From Pontederia crassipes (Eukaryota; Streptophyta; Magnoliopsida; Commelinales; Pontederiaceae), in contig CM060187.1 in assembly GCA_030549335.1 (NCBI GenBank), positions 1,116,001 to 1,180,000 on the forward strand: a stretch of 64,000 nucleotides of DNA, written 5' to 3'. The notes under the pieces were generated by a model. The model was not told where the DNA came from, did not search any database, and saw nothing but the letters and a program-made list of their open reading frames with translations. Shown here piece by piece: positions 34,690 to 51,639 of the stretch (its first letter is position 1; each line of letters starts with the position of its first letter). The translations under genes and the position numbers were made by a program.

Positions 34690-37600
34690 AGTAAGGTAAG
34701 AATTAGTCGTGGAAATTGATTGAAAAAGTAAGACACTTCTTGTTTCATGAAAATTAACCAATAACTACAAATTTGACAAAATCACAAATACAAAATCTTT
34801 ATCTATTACATTGTGGACAAATACTACAACATTATTTATAAAATAATAATTAAATAGTATATATTAATACTAAGGGTACTTAATATATTATGGAATTAAT
34901 TACTATCCAATTATAGCATATTTAATTAATATCCTATATTTTTATGTTCTTATTTGAGACTCTTTAATATGATGTTTACTTATTACACGTTGTGTTCCAC
35001 TCATTAAATATAAAATATATTCTTTGTAACACAATTGCATATAAGTTCTAATGCTTACAATTTTAATAGGAAAAAAATATTCATAATGCTTAAGGCACAA
35101 GTTTTATTATTAGATTCTATTTTAAAATGTTAAAATACTCTATTTTATATATAACGTAATGCTTTTGAAATTACATGTAAGATATAAAAATTATTGATAT
35201 ATTATATTTATAAAATGAAAAACTGAACTATATATAATTGAATATATATACATACTATAAAAATACTCTATTACTCATTTTCTTAAATATCTCTAAATAC
35301 TATACACATATATGATATCTGTATCTAACAAAAACATTTGAAATAGATAAAACAAAACAAAGTATTCTTTTCTCATTGAAATGTATTACGAGATGTCATT
35401 ACTTAGTTATGTCACGTATAATCTTAATGCCACGTATTATGTCACTACTAACTCTAACACCAACTAATCTTCATATATAATACGTATATGTTATCCAATT
35501 TCGAGCACGGTAGCGTTTCAGGTGGAGGAAGTGATCAAGGATCAGAAAAATGCTCGAGACGATAAAAGTGATCACGGTAGCCTTCTTGTCACAATGAGGA
35601 CTGCCCCCTTCGATCATGTCAACTACTCTTTGTCTTACTCAGGGCCGGATTGGGAGGCCTAAAGTCAAATTATTTTTTTACATAAATAAAATATTATTTT
35701 ATATTTATTTTTTTTAAAAAAATTGTTATAAAATTTATAATAATATATTAAAAACAATTAATTTATGAAGATAATAAATAATATTTTTTTTTAAGTCTAG
35801 TCCTTCAATATCAAAGTGTTGTTAATCATGAACAAGAGTAATAATAATATTAATGACAAAATTACTTGATGTATTATGTTTTTTTTTCAAAAATTTAAAT
35901 ATGAAACATGGCATAAATTAAATTTAAAAGAGAACATATTTAATTGTGATGAATTGATTATGATTTAGATGATGAAGAACATATTTAATTGACCGGTCTT
36001 GAGAAATCAAAACAGTACTATGAACCTGCTGAGAGTTTCACAGGAAGTTGGGTGATTACAAATCCAAACTAAAAAAAAAAACTAGTTTGTATCAGTCAAG
36101 TATCTTTTTAAGCTTTTGATTTTTCTTCATACCTTTGATGGATAAAAAAAAATTGTTTCATAATGTCAACAATTAAATAAACTAATGTATCTATGACACA
36201 TCACTTAAATGACAGAAAGTAACACCCCATTTTTATATTCTTCTCATTTATTCGCAGGTTACTTATAATGTATATTCTCATTTTATTAGTTACAAAAATT
36301 AATATTTCATACTCGCCTTAATAATTATTATATCGCCGTGGTGAGATAGAGGATGCAAATAGTATTTATTCACATTTCCTCCACTCCAACCAGCGAGAAA
36401 TGGCGAGAGGCGAACTAAAAGGGCAGAGGAATGGGGTTTATTTCTTTTCATGTTTTACCACTTAATTTTCATATCCCATGAGTTTTTTTTTATCGATGAA
36501 TTAGACAAAAAAAATTCAAAGACTGCTTTACAATTTAATAACATACACAAGTAAAAGTCATTCTGATAGTACAAAAAAAAAAGGAAGAGCAAGATATCCA
36601 ACTAATACAAATTAAGGAACAATTTAATGCTTACATGCCTCTTTTCCATCAATTGGACTCCACAATCTCTGGCTGATCACAAGATATCCAGATAAATTTC
36701 AGTGATGGTCATCCAACATATGAGGCATTTTTAGTAAGATCATATAACTTTATTTTGTAACACAACGGTGAATCATTTGAACCAAGGTCATCGCGACCGG
36801 TTATGCTAGTAAACTAGTAACACAATGGTAAATCGTTGACGTGGATGTTTACGTGGCACCACGTCAACATTTTATCTCTCATTCACGTCAGATTAAAAAA
36901 AAATAAAAATTACCATATCAATATTTTTCTCCTCCATCCAAACTTTTCTTTTGTATCTCCAAGGTCATTCAACTTTTTAAATTTTCAATCATGATCATCA
37001 TAAAAACTTAAAAAAATAATAATAAACATAAAAATAAAAATATGAAGGCACTTAAATTGACTCGGTACATTTTTTGGAACGACCCCATTCGGATCGATAA
37101 TTAAAATTAAAATTTAACACACAAACATCAAGTCATCATTCCTAACCGAAAAAAAAATAGTATATAGATTTGAAATTGCAAGAATTTATAAAGATGAAAT
37201 CCATTTTTTTCTGCCTAAATTTACATTTTCTTCCCACATTTAGCAGATCAACTTACATGACCTCTACTCTCTCCACTAGTCCACTTCTTGAAAAATACTT
37301 TCCGCTTGAATATTTACTGCTACACTGTTTACAAGCAGTTAACAGGGTAGCCAAAAACATCTAAAAACCCATCGACAAATTAATCATCAACCAAAGGAAT
37401 ATCAAAGCTTGTCAAGCGTAAAGAAACAAAATCAGATATAATTAACTATAACAATCTACCAACATAGAAAGTTTTATAGCATTCTTTCATGTTGTAGTTT
37501 TAGTATAACTAGCTCTATAGCTTTCTCTCAACAATAGCTGGTGTTGTATCTAAGCAAGTATGACTTCTTAATAACCAAATTCAACACAAAGAAATTTTGA

Positions 37601-38030
37601 AAGAAGGCTGAGTTTTAGATGACAATTCAAACTTACAACAGAACCATCGTGATCTGACTAAAAGGATTCACTGTAGATAAAGCGACATACGTGTTGAAAT
37701 CAAATAATGGAATATTGAAAGATGCTTTCACAAACCTTATATACATCCTAAAATTGTTTCTTATTTCGACTGAAAAAAAAAATGATCCGAAGAAACAAAT
37801 TTGAAATGAGTTTTGAGTTCTCCAAATGCTTACAAATAAGGACTACGAACAAAGTAAATACACTAATATCCATTTCCTTATCCTATAATTCAACAGCTCG
37901 TGTTTTTTAAGGATTTGTATCTACCTCTTTCACGTGTCTCAAGGGTGTACAATGTTCACTACACTTGTAGTAGGAAAAAAATAGGATAACATCAATTAGT
38001 CTAATTAGTTTGGATCATAAAGTGTATTTC
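34690..38030. other. AT-rich intergenic DNA, no gene
   Basis: No supported ORF. One probable hAT terminus lies near 35640 (listed separately). A stretch at 36340-36440 is slightly GC-richer, but nothing in it is recognisable. Confidence 0.55.
35640..35680. mobile_element. hAT-type terminus, other end not found
   Basis: CAGGGCCGGATTGGGAGGCC followed by TAAAGTCAAATT resembles the start of common plant hAT elements. AT-rich DNA follows to about 35900. I could not find the matching CCGGCCCTG end or a TSD. Confidence 0.35.
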
Positions 38031-38765
38031 TCGCACTAACAAAAGCATATGCACTTTTCCTACGTCAGGGCACTTCGTGATGACACAAGTGAGTTATCAT
38101 CGTATGATGAACTATTATCACTTGTCACGGGATCATTCTCAGACACTAGACTACATGTGACGTGTAGACAGACAATACACCTAGCCAAGCCTGTTTTGAA
38201 TAGCAACGAAAGTTTTATGATCGAGACAATTATACCGAGAGTCGCTCTTATAGGTATTCAATCACGGACATGACCAGAGTGTTGGACTACTCGTCATGGG
38301 TATGTGACATTAGTGCGTTGTGACGCTAATGCAGACGCTTGGACGCTAAAAGTCAGAAGGGGCAGCCGAGGAATCACGGGACGCCGATAAGGGACACCGA
38401 CGTGGGTTGCCACCCGACGCTCAAGCGCAAACACTAGAATTAAATAAAGCTTGCTTGTGTTAAATATGATGACATCTATATCTAGGAAGACACTAGTGAA
38501 CGCCTTTTAGTATACCGTAATATAGGAATCTTATTACATATGAAAAATGTAAAATACATACCGGGTAACGTCACATACTTGGTCATTCATAAGGATGACC
38601 TTATAAGATAAATGCCTTAAAGACGGATAACTTAGTACTCCGTAATAGTATCCAGTGCAGGGCAGTTGCATGTGTTCCATGATTCAGCGCTTAACGATCG
38701 AAAGCTTTAAGTTGAGCGACACTAGTGTTGTAAAACTTCGCGCTAGAAAATGCCCCGTGTTATGG
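38030..38765. other. Compositional island, unidentified
   Basis: GC content rises sharply and the AT-rich low-complexity texture disappears between about 38030 and 38765. Features include GACGCTAATGCAGACGCTTG near 38320 and GACGCCGATAAGGGACACCG near 38382. A 74-residue ORF (38049-38273, plus) matches nothing I know. The right edge coincides with the start of the dispersed repeat. It may be a piece of an unlisted transposon. Confidence 0.35.
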
Positions 38766-39990
38766 GAAAGCACAAGAGAAATATATTGGAAGATAAAAAA
38801 GTGATAGCATAAAAAACCCAACATAACTTATAAGCATGGTTATGCTTTCACTAAATAATCTTTCCTGATTATCTGCTAATCTAATTAAGAAAGCGTATGC
38901 TTAAATCTCTCCAACGCAACTCTAGGATTTAATTCGGAGATCTAATTATTCCAAAGGTTCAATCCACTAGCGACTTGAACCAATCAATTGTCGGTTAAAA
39001 CTAGAAAAGAATATTCTAAACTATCTAAATGGCCCAAGGGTTCAATTTAAACGGCCCATTAAATTCATGGATCGACAGACATAGAAAGGTCTATAGCAAT
39101 CATGAGCTAAACACAACATTACCAAAAAAAGTTCTCGAGAAAGAATCAGTAGAAAAAGAAGGGCTTTTTCTTTTACGGAACTTGACGGAATCGTACCCTT
39201 ATTCTATCCGATTTTGGGGCGAAAATAAATATGATGGAATCAATGTCACGTGATCCGAAAGTCACATCAATTTTTTTATTTTTTTCATCTTTTGTTTTGA
39301 CGTGTGACGATTTCTTTTTTTCAAAATTCATTTTCTTTTTTCTCACACTATATTTTTATAAAATAAATTATTTAATAAATAAAAAATATTCATAAAAAAT
39401 GGATTAATATAATATTATTTATTACTTATTATTTGACTAAAAATTTTAATATTTCAATAAATATAATTAATTTTAAATGTATTTTTTATATTTAAATAAT
39501 ATATTTTTTTAACAAAAATTTTCCCATAATTTTTTATTTTATAATTTTATTTTAATAATAATAAAATTATACTTCATAATTATAATAATTATTTTTAATT
39601 CAAAATCCATTAAAAATTTATTCATCACATCCACTTTTTTTTTATCACATCAATCATCTTATTAGTCATCATCAAATTTCACTGCAACCAAACACAAGTC
39701 GAACTAATCCATCAATTCAGCTATGCACCAGAATCCAACCAAATACAACTCGAACTAATATGTCAATTCAATTATGCACCAAAAATATGTTGGTGAAAAT
39801 CGTGATCAAACATGTATAAAATTAGATAGAAGTCCCGATGGATCTATCGACAAATTTGAAGAATATCATGCCTTCCATCCACTCCTTGAGGACTAAGAGG
39901 ATTTCCTGAGATTGAGTTAGAACTAAAGTCTGTTCATTTTTTTATAGTACTAATTACCACCAAGAGGTTTAAGTTTTATTTTGTTATTAT
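38765..39990. repeat. Dispersed repeat, copy 2, interrupted at 39160-39780
   Basis: 38774-39160 and 39780-39970 match 12850-13480 in order. The intervening ~620 bp is absent from copy 1. It contains AT-rich DNA and a short duplicated phrase (AACTCGAACTAAT / AAGTCGAACTAAT near 39695-39755), so it is an insertion here or a deletion there. Confidence 0.7.
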
Positions 39991-40009
39991 ACATCCCTTA
40001 ATATTATGC

Positions 40010-40815
40010 ACCAGCAAGGAAAGAAAAAAATCTACAATTTGGAGAAAAATAATATCCAGAACGCGGACATGTAGCTGCAGATATTTAAAGGTTCACAAGA
40101 AACACATTCATTGCACTGCCAGCACACATGCATAATTCTGGATGTCAATTAACATAAAGAAAAAAGTAATTTCTTTTATCTCATAAGTACCACAATCAAT
40201 AATGATTTACAAGATGTCAGAACTCCTTTGCTGAGTTGTCTTACAAGAAACAGAAACAAATCCCCATATGAGGAACAGAAACAGAAACAGGAACAGAAAC
40301 AGAAACAGAAACAGAAACAGAAACAATAATGATAAGGGCCATGAAGGAGACCCTCTAAACCAACACATCTTATGAGCGCCTCTCATCAGTGCAGTCCCAA
40401 CTTAAAGCAATGGTCCCATTGCAAATGCCAAAGAATTAGATGCGCAAAATAATGTATTCAAGTAACAAGAGAGACACATAGCCGAACAGCATCCTTTAGT
40501 CAGAAAATCAGCTTCACTTGCCAGTGATAAATGGATGACTTAGCGCCTGATTTACAGTCATCCTCTTTTCTGGATCCAATATAAATATTTGTTCCAGAAG
40601 ATCCCTAAAATTTGCCAGCATTCTCGGATCCTCTCCAGGGTATCCTGAGATGAGGACGCCGATGCCCTTTGGTTTTGTATTCATTAGTAGTCGTCTACAG
40701 CCTGTCAGAGAAAGGCAATAAATTAACATCTGACTTTGCTCCAGAAAAGGTACATATGAAACAAAGCTAATGAAAACCAACAAACGATGGTGACAAATGC
40801 CAAGCTTATCACAAA
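40010..40815 (-). pseudogene. Duplicated 3' fragment of the PRP4-like kinase gene
   Basis: Matches 46811-47600, that is the 3' flank, last exon and part of the last intron of the kinase gene. The last exon (about 40514-40702) keeps the C-terminal kinase text (DPEKRMTVNQAL, HPFITGK). It has lost one T at the acceptor side (GTCGTCTACAGCC versus GTCGTCTTACAGCC), which shifts the frame. Upstream exons are absent: the homology stops near 40815 and gypsy integrase sequence begins. It is a dead fragment. Confidence 0.9.
40268..40326. repeat. Hexanucleotide repeat (ACAGAA)n
   Basis: About nine ACAGAA/ACAGGA units. The matching place in the parent locus (near 47103) has a single unit, so the repeat expanded after the duplication. 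Confidence 0.9.
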
Positions 40816-43800
40816 CCTTCATATCGAAGGGGCCAACAAATCGAGGGCTAAGCTTTTCCCGTTTGTTGAACCGCATGACTTCCTTCAACGGAGACACCTT
40901 CGGTAGTACTTAGTCTCCGGTCTTGAAAATTTGCTCTTGTCACTTCTTATCGGCGTAACTCTTTTGTCATGACTGTGCAGCCTTCATTCTCTTCTGGATG
41001 ACGTCCACAATATTTGTATACTCCTGAGCTCGGACCGCTAGCTCCTCGCTCATCGCTATTCGCTCGCCAACCTCGCCCCAGTACGTAGGCGAACGGCAAG
41101 GTTTTTCGTACATCACCTCGAAAGGCGCCATGCTAATGCTGGAGTGGAAGCTATTGTTGTACGAGAACTCGATCAATAGTAGATGCTCCTTCTAACTAAT
41201 CTGTCAATCCAAGGCACACACTCTGAGCATATCCTCCAACCTCAGGATCGTCCTCTCCAACTTTTCGTCAATCTGTGGATGGAAGGCTGTGTTGTATCTC
41301 AGCCTGGCATCAAATGCCTTTTGCAGACTTTTCCAGAATCTCGATGCGAATCGGGGATCACAGTCCGATATGATCGAGACTGAAATATCATGAAGCCGGA
41401 TGATATCTCGTACATAGACCTCTAGTAGACTCTTCATGGACTGCTTCCACCTTATCGGAATGAAGTGGGCCGCCTTCATCAACCTATCGATCATGACCCA
41501 AATAGCATCGTGACCCTTCAATGTCCTAGGTAATTCTGAGATGAAGTCCATCACAATGTTCTCCCACTTCCATTTTGTCACTCCTAGAGACTTCATGAGT
41601 CCGTACGATCGTTGGTGCTTGGCCTTCACCTTTTGACATATAAAAAATTTGGAGACGTAGTCGGCTATCTCCCTCTTCATGTCGTTTCACCAGAAATTGC
41701 GTCTGACGTCCCTGTACATATTTATGCTACCCTGATGGATCGCAAATGCTGAATTGTGGCCTTGTCGAGCACCTCTCGTCGGATTATAGCATCATTCAGA
41801 TCCCAAAGATGGTTCTGATATTTGATTCCTCCATCGTTACCGAACATGAAGTCTTCTGGTTCACTTTGGCATCTCTTGAACATCTTCGTATAATCGGCAT
41901 CAGCCATCCGTGCGGTGATTGCAGCTGGTGCATCATCAGAATCGCTTTGTGCCATGTAGCTCGAGGATTCCACTGGTTGAGTTCCTCGATCATCTCGTAC
42001 TGGCATAGCTGGAGGAACGCTAGTGAAGTCTCCCATTTCTGACTAAGCGCGTCGATTATCGAGTTCGTCTTGCCAAGAAGATAATTGATCGCGAACTCGT
42101 AGTCTTTGAGGAACTCCATCCATCGTCTTTACCGCATGTTGAGATCCTTCTAGGTGAAGATGTATTTCAGGCTCTTATGGTCGGTGAACACCTAAATCTC
42201 TTCATCGTATAGGTAGAGCCTCCATATCTTCAGGGCGAACATGATTGCTATCAGCTCCAAATAATTCACCTCGTGCTTCTTCAGCTGTCTCAAGACGTAG
42301 GCAACTACCTTTTCGTGTTGTATCAGGACACATCCGAGGCTGGTGCCACATGCAAAGTTATAGATGGTGTACCCTCGGCTCCCTGATGGCAGGATGAGGA
42401 TCAAAGTGGAGGTCAGTCTGTTCTTCAACTCTTGGAAACTACTCTCACACTAGTCTGTCTAGGAGAACTTCTCATTCTTTTTAGTCAGATGAGTGAGCGG
42501 GACTGCAATCTTCGAGAAATCCCAGATCCTAGGCAGTGGGTATTTGTTCTTGATTGTGACCTTGTTCATCATCCGGTAGATGCAGAGTTGTAGCAATCCA
42601 TCCTCCTTCACGAATAGAATCGGAGCACCCCAAGGGGAGACGTGGAGTCGGATGAATCCCTTGTCGAGTAACTCCTGAATTTGTTTCTTCAGCTCTAACA
42701 TCTCCACTGGGCCATTCGGTAGGGAGCCTTAAAGATCGGTGTTGTCTCTGGTGCAACATCAATTCTGAAGTCGATCTCCCTCGTCCCTGGTTCCACGTCA
42801 ATTTTGAAATTGATCTCCCTCCTAGGCAGCAATTCAGAGATGTCCTCTGAAAAAACATTCGAAAATCTCTAGCCACGTCGACCTGGTGTAGAGCTGGTGT
42901 CGGTGCACGATCACGCTCATCATGTACCCTCTACAACCCTTCCATATTAGCTTGTGCACCTTCATGGCAGTCCATACATATGATGACATCGTAGTCCACC
43001 ATGAGGATTACAATCAAGTTAGCAGAAAAATTCTTCCCATCCACATCAACTGGTACCTCAGGAAGGGTACCTCGTTGTGTGGAGGGTCTCCATTGGTGTC
43101 TTTACATTCATTTATAGGTGCACTAAAGGAGGAAACACGTGCCTTAGATATAAAAGAGTGTTAAACACATGCCTTCGATTTCTCCTTCCTTCGGTAGGAT
43201 GGAGTTTACCGAGTTTCAAAAAGTTTCTAAAACTTGCCCAGGGAATAACCATTTGGTTCGGGAACTTAGTCTCTCGCGTCGCCTCCCACCAGTCGCTGGC
43301 CCGACCAGTGAGCATATGGGTAGTGTAGAGGACCTTACCGTCTTCGCCTCATCGGACGGTGTAGAACAATCGCTCCGTCACAGTAAGCTAGTGGACAGCT
43401 TCTTTGTAGTCCACTGCCCCTTTAAAGTAAGGCGGGTGCAACTTCAGGAAGGCCTGAATTGTATCCTCGTTGCGAGGTGTTGTCGGTGGTGCTGGAGGAA
43501 GAAATGATGTCTGGTACATAGGTACCGAGTACGTCGACTACAGTGAGGGCGGTTGGAGTCCTGTGGCTGTACTGGAGGAAGCTCCTACTAGGGGTGTTCA
43601 CGGGTTGGGTTGGACCCAACCCGTGAACAAACCCGACCCGACCAAATTTGGTCGGGTCAAAGGGTTGGGGGGGACTGAATCCGACCCAACCCGATCCAGT
43701 TCGGGTCAGGTCGGTCGGGTGGTCGGTTACCCGACACCCAATTTTTAACCCAACCACCCAATTTTCATTTTTTTTATTTTTTCTTACTATTTTTACATTT

Positions 43801-45673
43801 TATTTAATATAAAAATATTATTTAATATTATTTTCAAGCATAAAATAAGTTTTCTAATTCTAACTATTTAATATTATTTTTGCACTTAAAATATTTTATT
43901 TTAATTTTTAAATTTTTTTAAATCAAATATAAGATTAAATTTGAATAAAAAAGAAAAAAATAAAAAAAATAAAAAGTTCGTGTTGATTGGGTCGATTTGG
44001 TCGACTCGGGTTGGAAAAATCCAACCTGTACTTTACCCGACCCATGGTCGGGGTCGAGTTCGGGTCAGGTCGGGTCATCGGGTTCACGAGTCGACCGATC
44101 CGATGAACACCCCTAGCTCCTGTTGCATGCCCTCTGCTACTTGACACTCCGGAGCGGAGTCAAGTCCATCCATAGCAATCTCCGGAGTCACTCCACGTCC
44201 GCGCCCATGGCCTCTGACGCGACGGGCTGCCAAATGTGTCATGAGAGCTATCTATAAACATAACAATTCATAGCAATCATAACTTTAAAAGTAGTAAGTT
44301 TCTTACTTTACTTGTCAACGGTTGGGTGTGGCAGTAGCTCTGGTGGGTTCATATGGATCATACCTAGACTTAACTCTATTTCTAGGACATCAAGAGAGTC
44401 TTAGTGTTAGGCTCTGATACTATAAATGTAGCATCATGAAATTCGACCTCGTCACGAGGCGAGATCTCCTCTCGTGCGCTACTTTTTCTTCGGTCTTTTT
44501 TTGACTATTTTATTGACCCAACGATTAAGAAAAATGACATATAAGTGGAAGACTTATCAATATAAAATAATATAACAACAGGGGTGAAATGCGGAATCAA
44601 AAGAGATCAAATACGTCAAACTGTCTCGATCTGAAGCATAGTGTGGAAGCAAAAAGGTACATTCCACGGTCTCAGTACGAAGTAGAAAAAGTAAAAGTAT
44701 GAGTACTAAATATAAAAATACCTGTGGTCAGCCATGACCTGATATGACTCATTCATATAGATATACCATCTAATATAACATATGAACATACAAACTCATA
44801 CTAGACTCGACCATAACCATATGCACGTGCCACCCAAAGCGTAATCTACGCTCACACACCAACATGTCACGAGTCATCATCATGTACTTGTGGGGAACAC
44901 ACAAGAGAGCAAGTTCAACCGTTAGCGTAAAGCTAAGTGTGAATTCGTATAAATCATATGTCAGTTCTGTCAAAATAAGCATGAAGAGATCATATAATCA
45001 AATTTAAAAGTGGATCATAAAAGAGAGACATGATTCATACATTTCCTTTCCTTTCTTTTTCGTATTTGATTTCATGTTCATCATTCGTATACTTAGTCAT
45101 GAGGATAAAGTTCTTCTTTTCATCTTTTGGCCATTTATTCTTTCGTACTTTTGTTCTTTGATTCTTTCGTTCTTTTGAAGAGCACTTCATTCTTGTAGGA
45201 AATACCATTGCCAGCCCACAATGTGCAACTATCTAGACCATCATGGGTCAGTGGAGGATCAGTGCCACGGCCAGTCCCGTCGGGCTGGGATGACCGCACG
45301 CAAGGCGGAAACATTCGTAAAAAGGGAGAGACTCCCATCTAGATAGGGCTGTTGCATGTGATGCTGAATGAGTAATTCCCAAGTAATCAAGTAATATGCG
45401 AGCGATAATTGATCTAATAGTAGATTATTACAGAAACTTCCATTAGAAATCTGAAAACTAACCCGAATGACATAAAAGAAAGGATTAACGTGTGAATATG
45501 AAGTAAGCTAAATGTCAAGAAAGCATGAATATGAAGTAAGCTAAAACATCGAGAATGTACCTCAATGCTCCTTGAAAGCTCCAACGTCGTCACGGGTGGA
45601 GAATGCGGGATCGGAGAGAATGCCAAACTCATAATCCTTCATAAATTCTATCCATCGTCTTTGTCTCATGTTG
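40815..45673 (-). mobile_element. Degenerate Ty3/gypsy element
   Basis: Right to left: an LTR-like region (about 45600 to 44428), a PBS-like TATCAGAGCC near 44420, gag (44240-44116 and 43580-43110; MLTGRASDWWEATRE near 43315), then a large internal loss. RT pieces follow (42876-42460), RNase H (42428-42050), integrase zinc region and core (42036-40967), and integrase C-terminus (about 40897-40820). Many stops and frameshifts. A separate RNase H scrap lies at 45622-45673 (MRQRRWIEFMKDYE). The family resembles that of the 26.9-kb element. A hAT MITE interrupts gag at 43589-44115. It abuts the kinase fragment at 40815. Confidence 0.85.
43589..44115. mobile_element. hAT MITE in the degenerate gypsy gag
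   Basis: 527 bp. Termini are TAGGGGTGTTCACGGGTT and the complement of GATGAACACCCCTA. The 8-bp flanks are GCTCCTAC (43581-43588) and GCTCCTGT (44116-44123), 6 of 8 matching, as expected for an older TSD. Subterminal GGTCGGGT/ACCCGACC repeats make both ends GC-rich around an AT-rich core. Confidence 0.85.
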
Positions 45674-45798
45674 AGTTCCTTTTGAAAGAACACATACTTA
45701 AGTTCCTTTTGAAAAAAACATTTTCAAAAATTATTTGGTAAGTGTTCTATGTCATAGTTTAAAATTGGAGGATGAATTTTCTTTCAATGGAGGGAGGA

Positions 45799-46530
45799 TG
45801 TAATACCCCAGATTTTTATCACGGGCAATTTGAAGTTTTTGTCCAATCCCTCGTGATCTCCCCTATATAAAGCCTCATATTCCTATTGTTTACTTCTTTT
45901 ATCCACATCTCTTGCTGGCTAGGACTTGAGAAAGGAAAAAGAGAGGAACAAGGAGAAGGAAAAAGAGGAAGAAGAAGAGGAAGAAAGAGGAGGAATATAT
46001 GATATTAAGATATGTAAAAGGGATCCAAATCCCTCTTTCCTCTATCAATATTTTTTCTATAATGGACTGAGAGCAAGGGGACATCCCGTTCTCTTATTGG
46101 ATTATGATTGGCGGTTCTTGTTTATTGATTAGATAACTTTCATGATTAGATCTATGCATGAACAAGTTTTTATAATTAGATCAAATAGTTAGGGTTTATA
46201 AATTGTTCATGATTTATGGGTGAAACTTAAATCTTAGAAATTTTATGGATTATTATGTTTTTAAATGTTCTTTTGATCCTAAAATTCCTATGAAATATAT
46301 ATGTGCGGATTTTTAATGTTGTGTATCATTTCTCCTTGATTCTGAATCAAAAATCGTGAAAACTCGAGCTGAACGGCGGAGTTCTAGAGCTCTGTCACGG
46401 TCGTGACGCATCCCGTGATAGAAGGATGAAAAATCATCCAAAAACTTTGATATCTAATGACAATCGTCACGCCGAAAAATCATCCAAAAACTTTGATCTT
46501 TGTTGACAAGAGAAAGAGTCCAGGGATTTC
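45799..46530 (+). repeat. Start of another gypsy LTR (plus), end not fixed
   Basis: TGTAATACCCC at 45799 is preceded by GGAGGATGAATTTTC and a purine run (GGAGGGAGGA), the normal PPT-LTR junction of a chromovirus. TATATAA lies at 45864-45870. No coding region of the same element lies upstream. A 24-bp phrase repeats near 46428 and 46474. The right end is uncertain; 46530 is a guess. Confidence 0.6.
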
Positions 46531-47314
46531 TTCGGAAACATTAGATCGATTTCTTAGACGAACAATGATTTTCTTTTAATAAATTATATCCTTCTGGATA
46601 CCCTCCAAATACACCAAATAGCTCAAATACCCTCCAACGTTAACCTATGATACCCCATTTTTCGATTAAAATATCGATGTCCACAATGACTCTCTCTCTC
46701 CTCCACGTTAAAATGAGTAAAGTCTACGTATGATAACAGAAATAATAGTAAGAAAAACTGTGAGGCCAACAAGACAGAAGTCTCTTTAAATAGCCGTGAA
46801 CTATTATATTATGCACCAGCAAGGAAAGAAAAATTCTACAATTTAGAGAAATATAATATCCAAAGCGCAGACATGTCCCTCTCTTCCCTAGGCCAAAATG
46901 CTGCATATATTTAAAGCTTCACAAGAAACACATTCATTGCACTGCCAGCACACATGCATAATTCTGGATGTCAATTAGCATAAAGAAAATTATAAAAGTC
47001 AAATAGCAACTATGGAAAAAGTAATTCCTTTTATCTCACAAGTGACACGATCAATAATGATTTACAAGAGATCAGAACGCCTTTGGGGAGTTGTCTTACA
47101 AGAAACAGAAGGAAATCCCAATGATAAGGGCCATGAAGGAGAGCCCCTAAACCAACACATCTTATGAGCGCCTCATCAGTGCGGTCCCAACTTAAAGCTA
47201 CATTGCGCCGGTGCAAAGACAGATAAATGTCAACGAATTAGATGCGCAAAATATGTATTCAAGTAACAAGAGAGACACATAGCCAAACAGCATTCTTTAG
47301 TCGGAAAATCAGCT
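46531..47314. other. 3' flank of the PRP4-like kinase gene
   Basis: No ORF. From about 46811 this sequence is shared with 40010-40513, so it moved with the gene fragment. The 3' UTR must lie in the part next to 47314; no certain poly(A) signal was chosen. Confidence 0.5.
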
Positions 47315-50739
<3,425 letters not shown>

Positions 50740-50784
50740 AGCAGAGAACAGAGAACAGCGCAATGCCTAAAGGATAGAATGAGT

Positions 50785-50960
50785 AGGAGTGGAGTTATAA
50801 CTTGTTCATGGCATCGATATTTATAGGCACAAAATCACAGGAGTTATAACACGAGTAGGAGTGGAGTTATAACACGAGTAGGAGTAGGAGTAGGAGTAGG
50901 ACACATTATGAGTAGGAGTAGGAGTCCTAACACTAGTAGGAGTGGAGTTATAACATGATG
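50785..50960. repeat. Minisatellite of GAGTAGGAGTGGAGTTATAA units
   Basis: Variants of GGAGTTATAACACGAGTAG and the shorter GAGTAG unit repeat several times. It lies directly upstream (5') of the kinase exon 1, where a promoter or earlier exons would be expected. Confidence 0.9.
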
Positions 50961-51199
50961 GAAAAAAATGAGAGAGCGGCGGCTCGGCGTGCTGGACGAA
51001 TGAGTGTGCGCGCCCGACCTCCGCTGCGAAGTCCCTCACCATCCTCGAGATGCTCCGGATTTTGCTCTTACTCCTTGTCCTCTCTCGCCGTCGCCGCCGC
51101 AACTCGAGCTTCCTCCGGCGTCGGCGGTGGTGGCATCGACATCGTCCCTAGTGCCTCCTGCACGGCTTCCCCTGCGGCGTCGACGGCGGGGGCGCTCGT

Positions 51200-51610
51200 C
51201 CACATCGACTGCGAAGTCGAAGCGGCTTCTGCGTTTGGGATGGTCCGTGCCCGGCTGTGGCCTGGGCTCGTCCACGGACCCCACAGCACCCGAACATCCG
51301 TCGTGGCGGGGCTGCGCCAGAAGCTCAAGGACTCCATGGAGGCCTTCGCGGAGCTGCGGCGTCGCGTGGGCGCGGAGTCCCGGGAGACGGTGGAGCGGCG
51401 GTACTACACGATGACGGGGAAGAGGGCGGACGAGGCGACGGTGGAGGCGCTGGTGGCAACGGGCGAAGGGGAACGGTTCCTGCGGCGGGCGATCGAGGAG
51501 CAGGGAGAGGGAGGGTGGGGGACGTGGTGGCGGAGACAAACCAGCGGTACGGCGCGTCGGCGGATCTGGGAAGGAGCTGCTGGATACGAATTTGTTACTT
51601 GTTCGGAACT
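51200..51610 (+). pseudogene. Syntaxin (SYP1-type Qa-SNARE) fragment with frameshifts
   Basis: GC-rich. The text moves between frames: [10 protein letters not shown] (51265-51290) in one, then [18 protein letters not shown] and [14 protein letters not shown] through [14 protein letters not shown] (51310-51510) in a second, then [17 protein letters not shown] (51508-51560) in a third. This order matches the end of the N-terminal Habc bundle and the linker of plant plasma-membrane syntaxins. The SNARE helix and membrane anchor are absent and the upstream part is unreadable. At least two frameshifts. No introns in the remnant, which fits the often intron-poor SYP1 genes. Non-functional. Confidence 0.8.
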
Positions 51611-51639
51611 GTCAAGATATTCTGTTTTAATGTTTAATG

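Noticed and set aside
50740..50763. Kinase start at 50763
   Set aside because: That codon is TTG. The first in-frame ATG is at 50737-50739, unless an upstream exon splices at the TTTAG.
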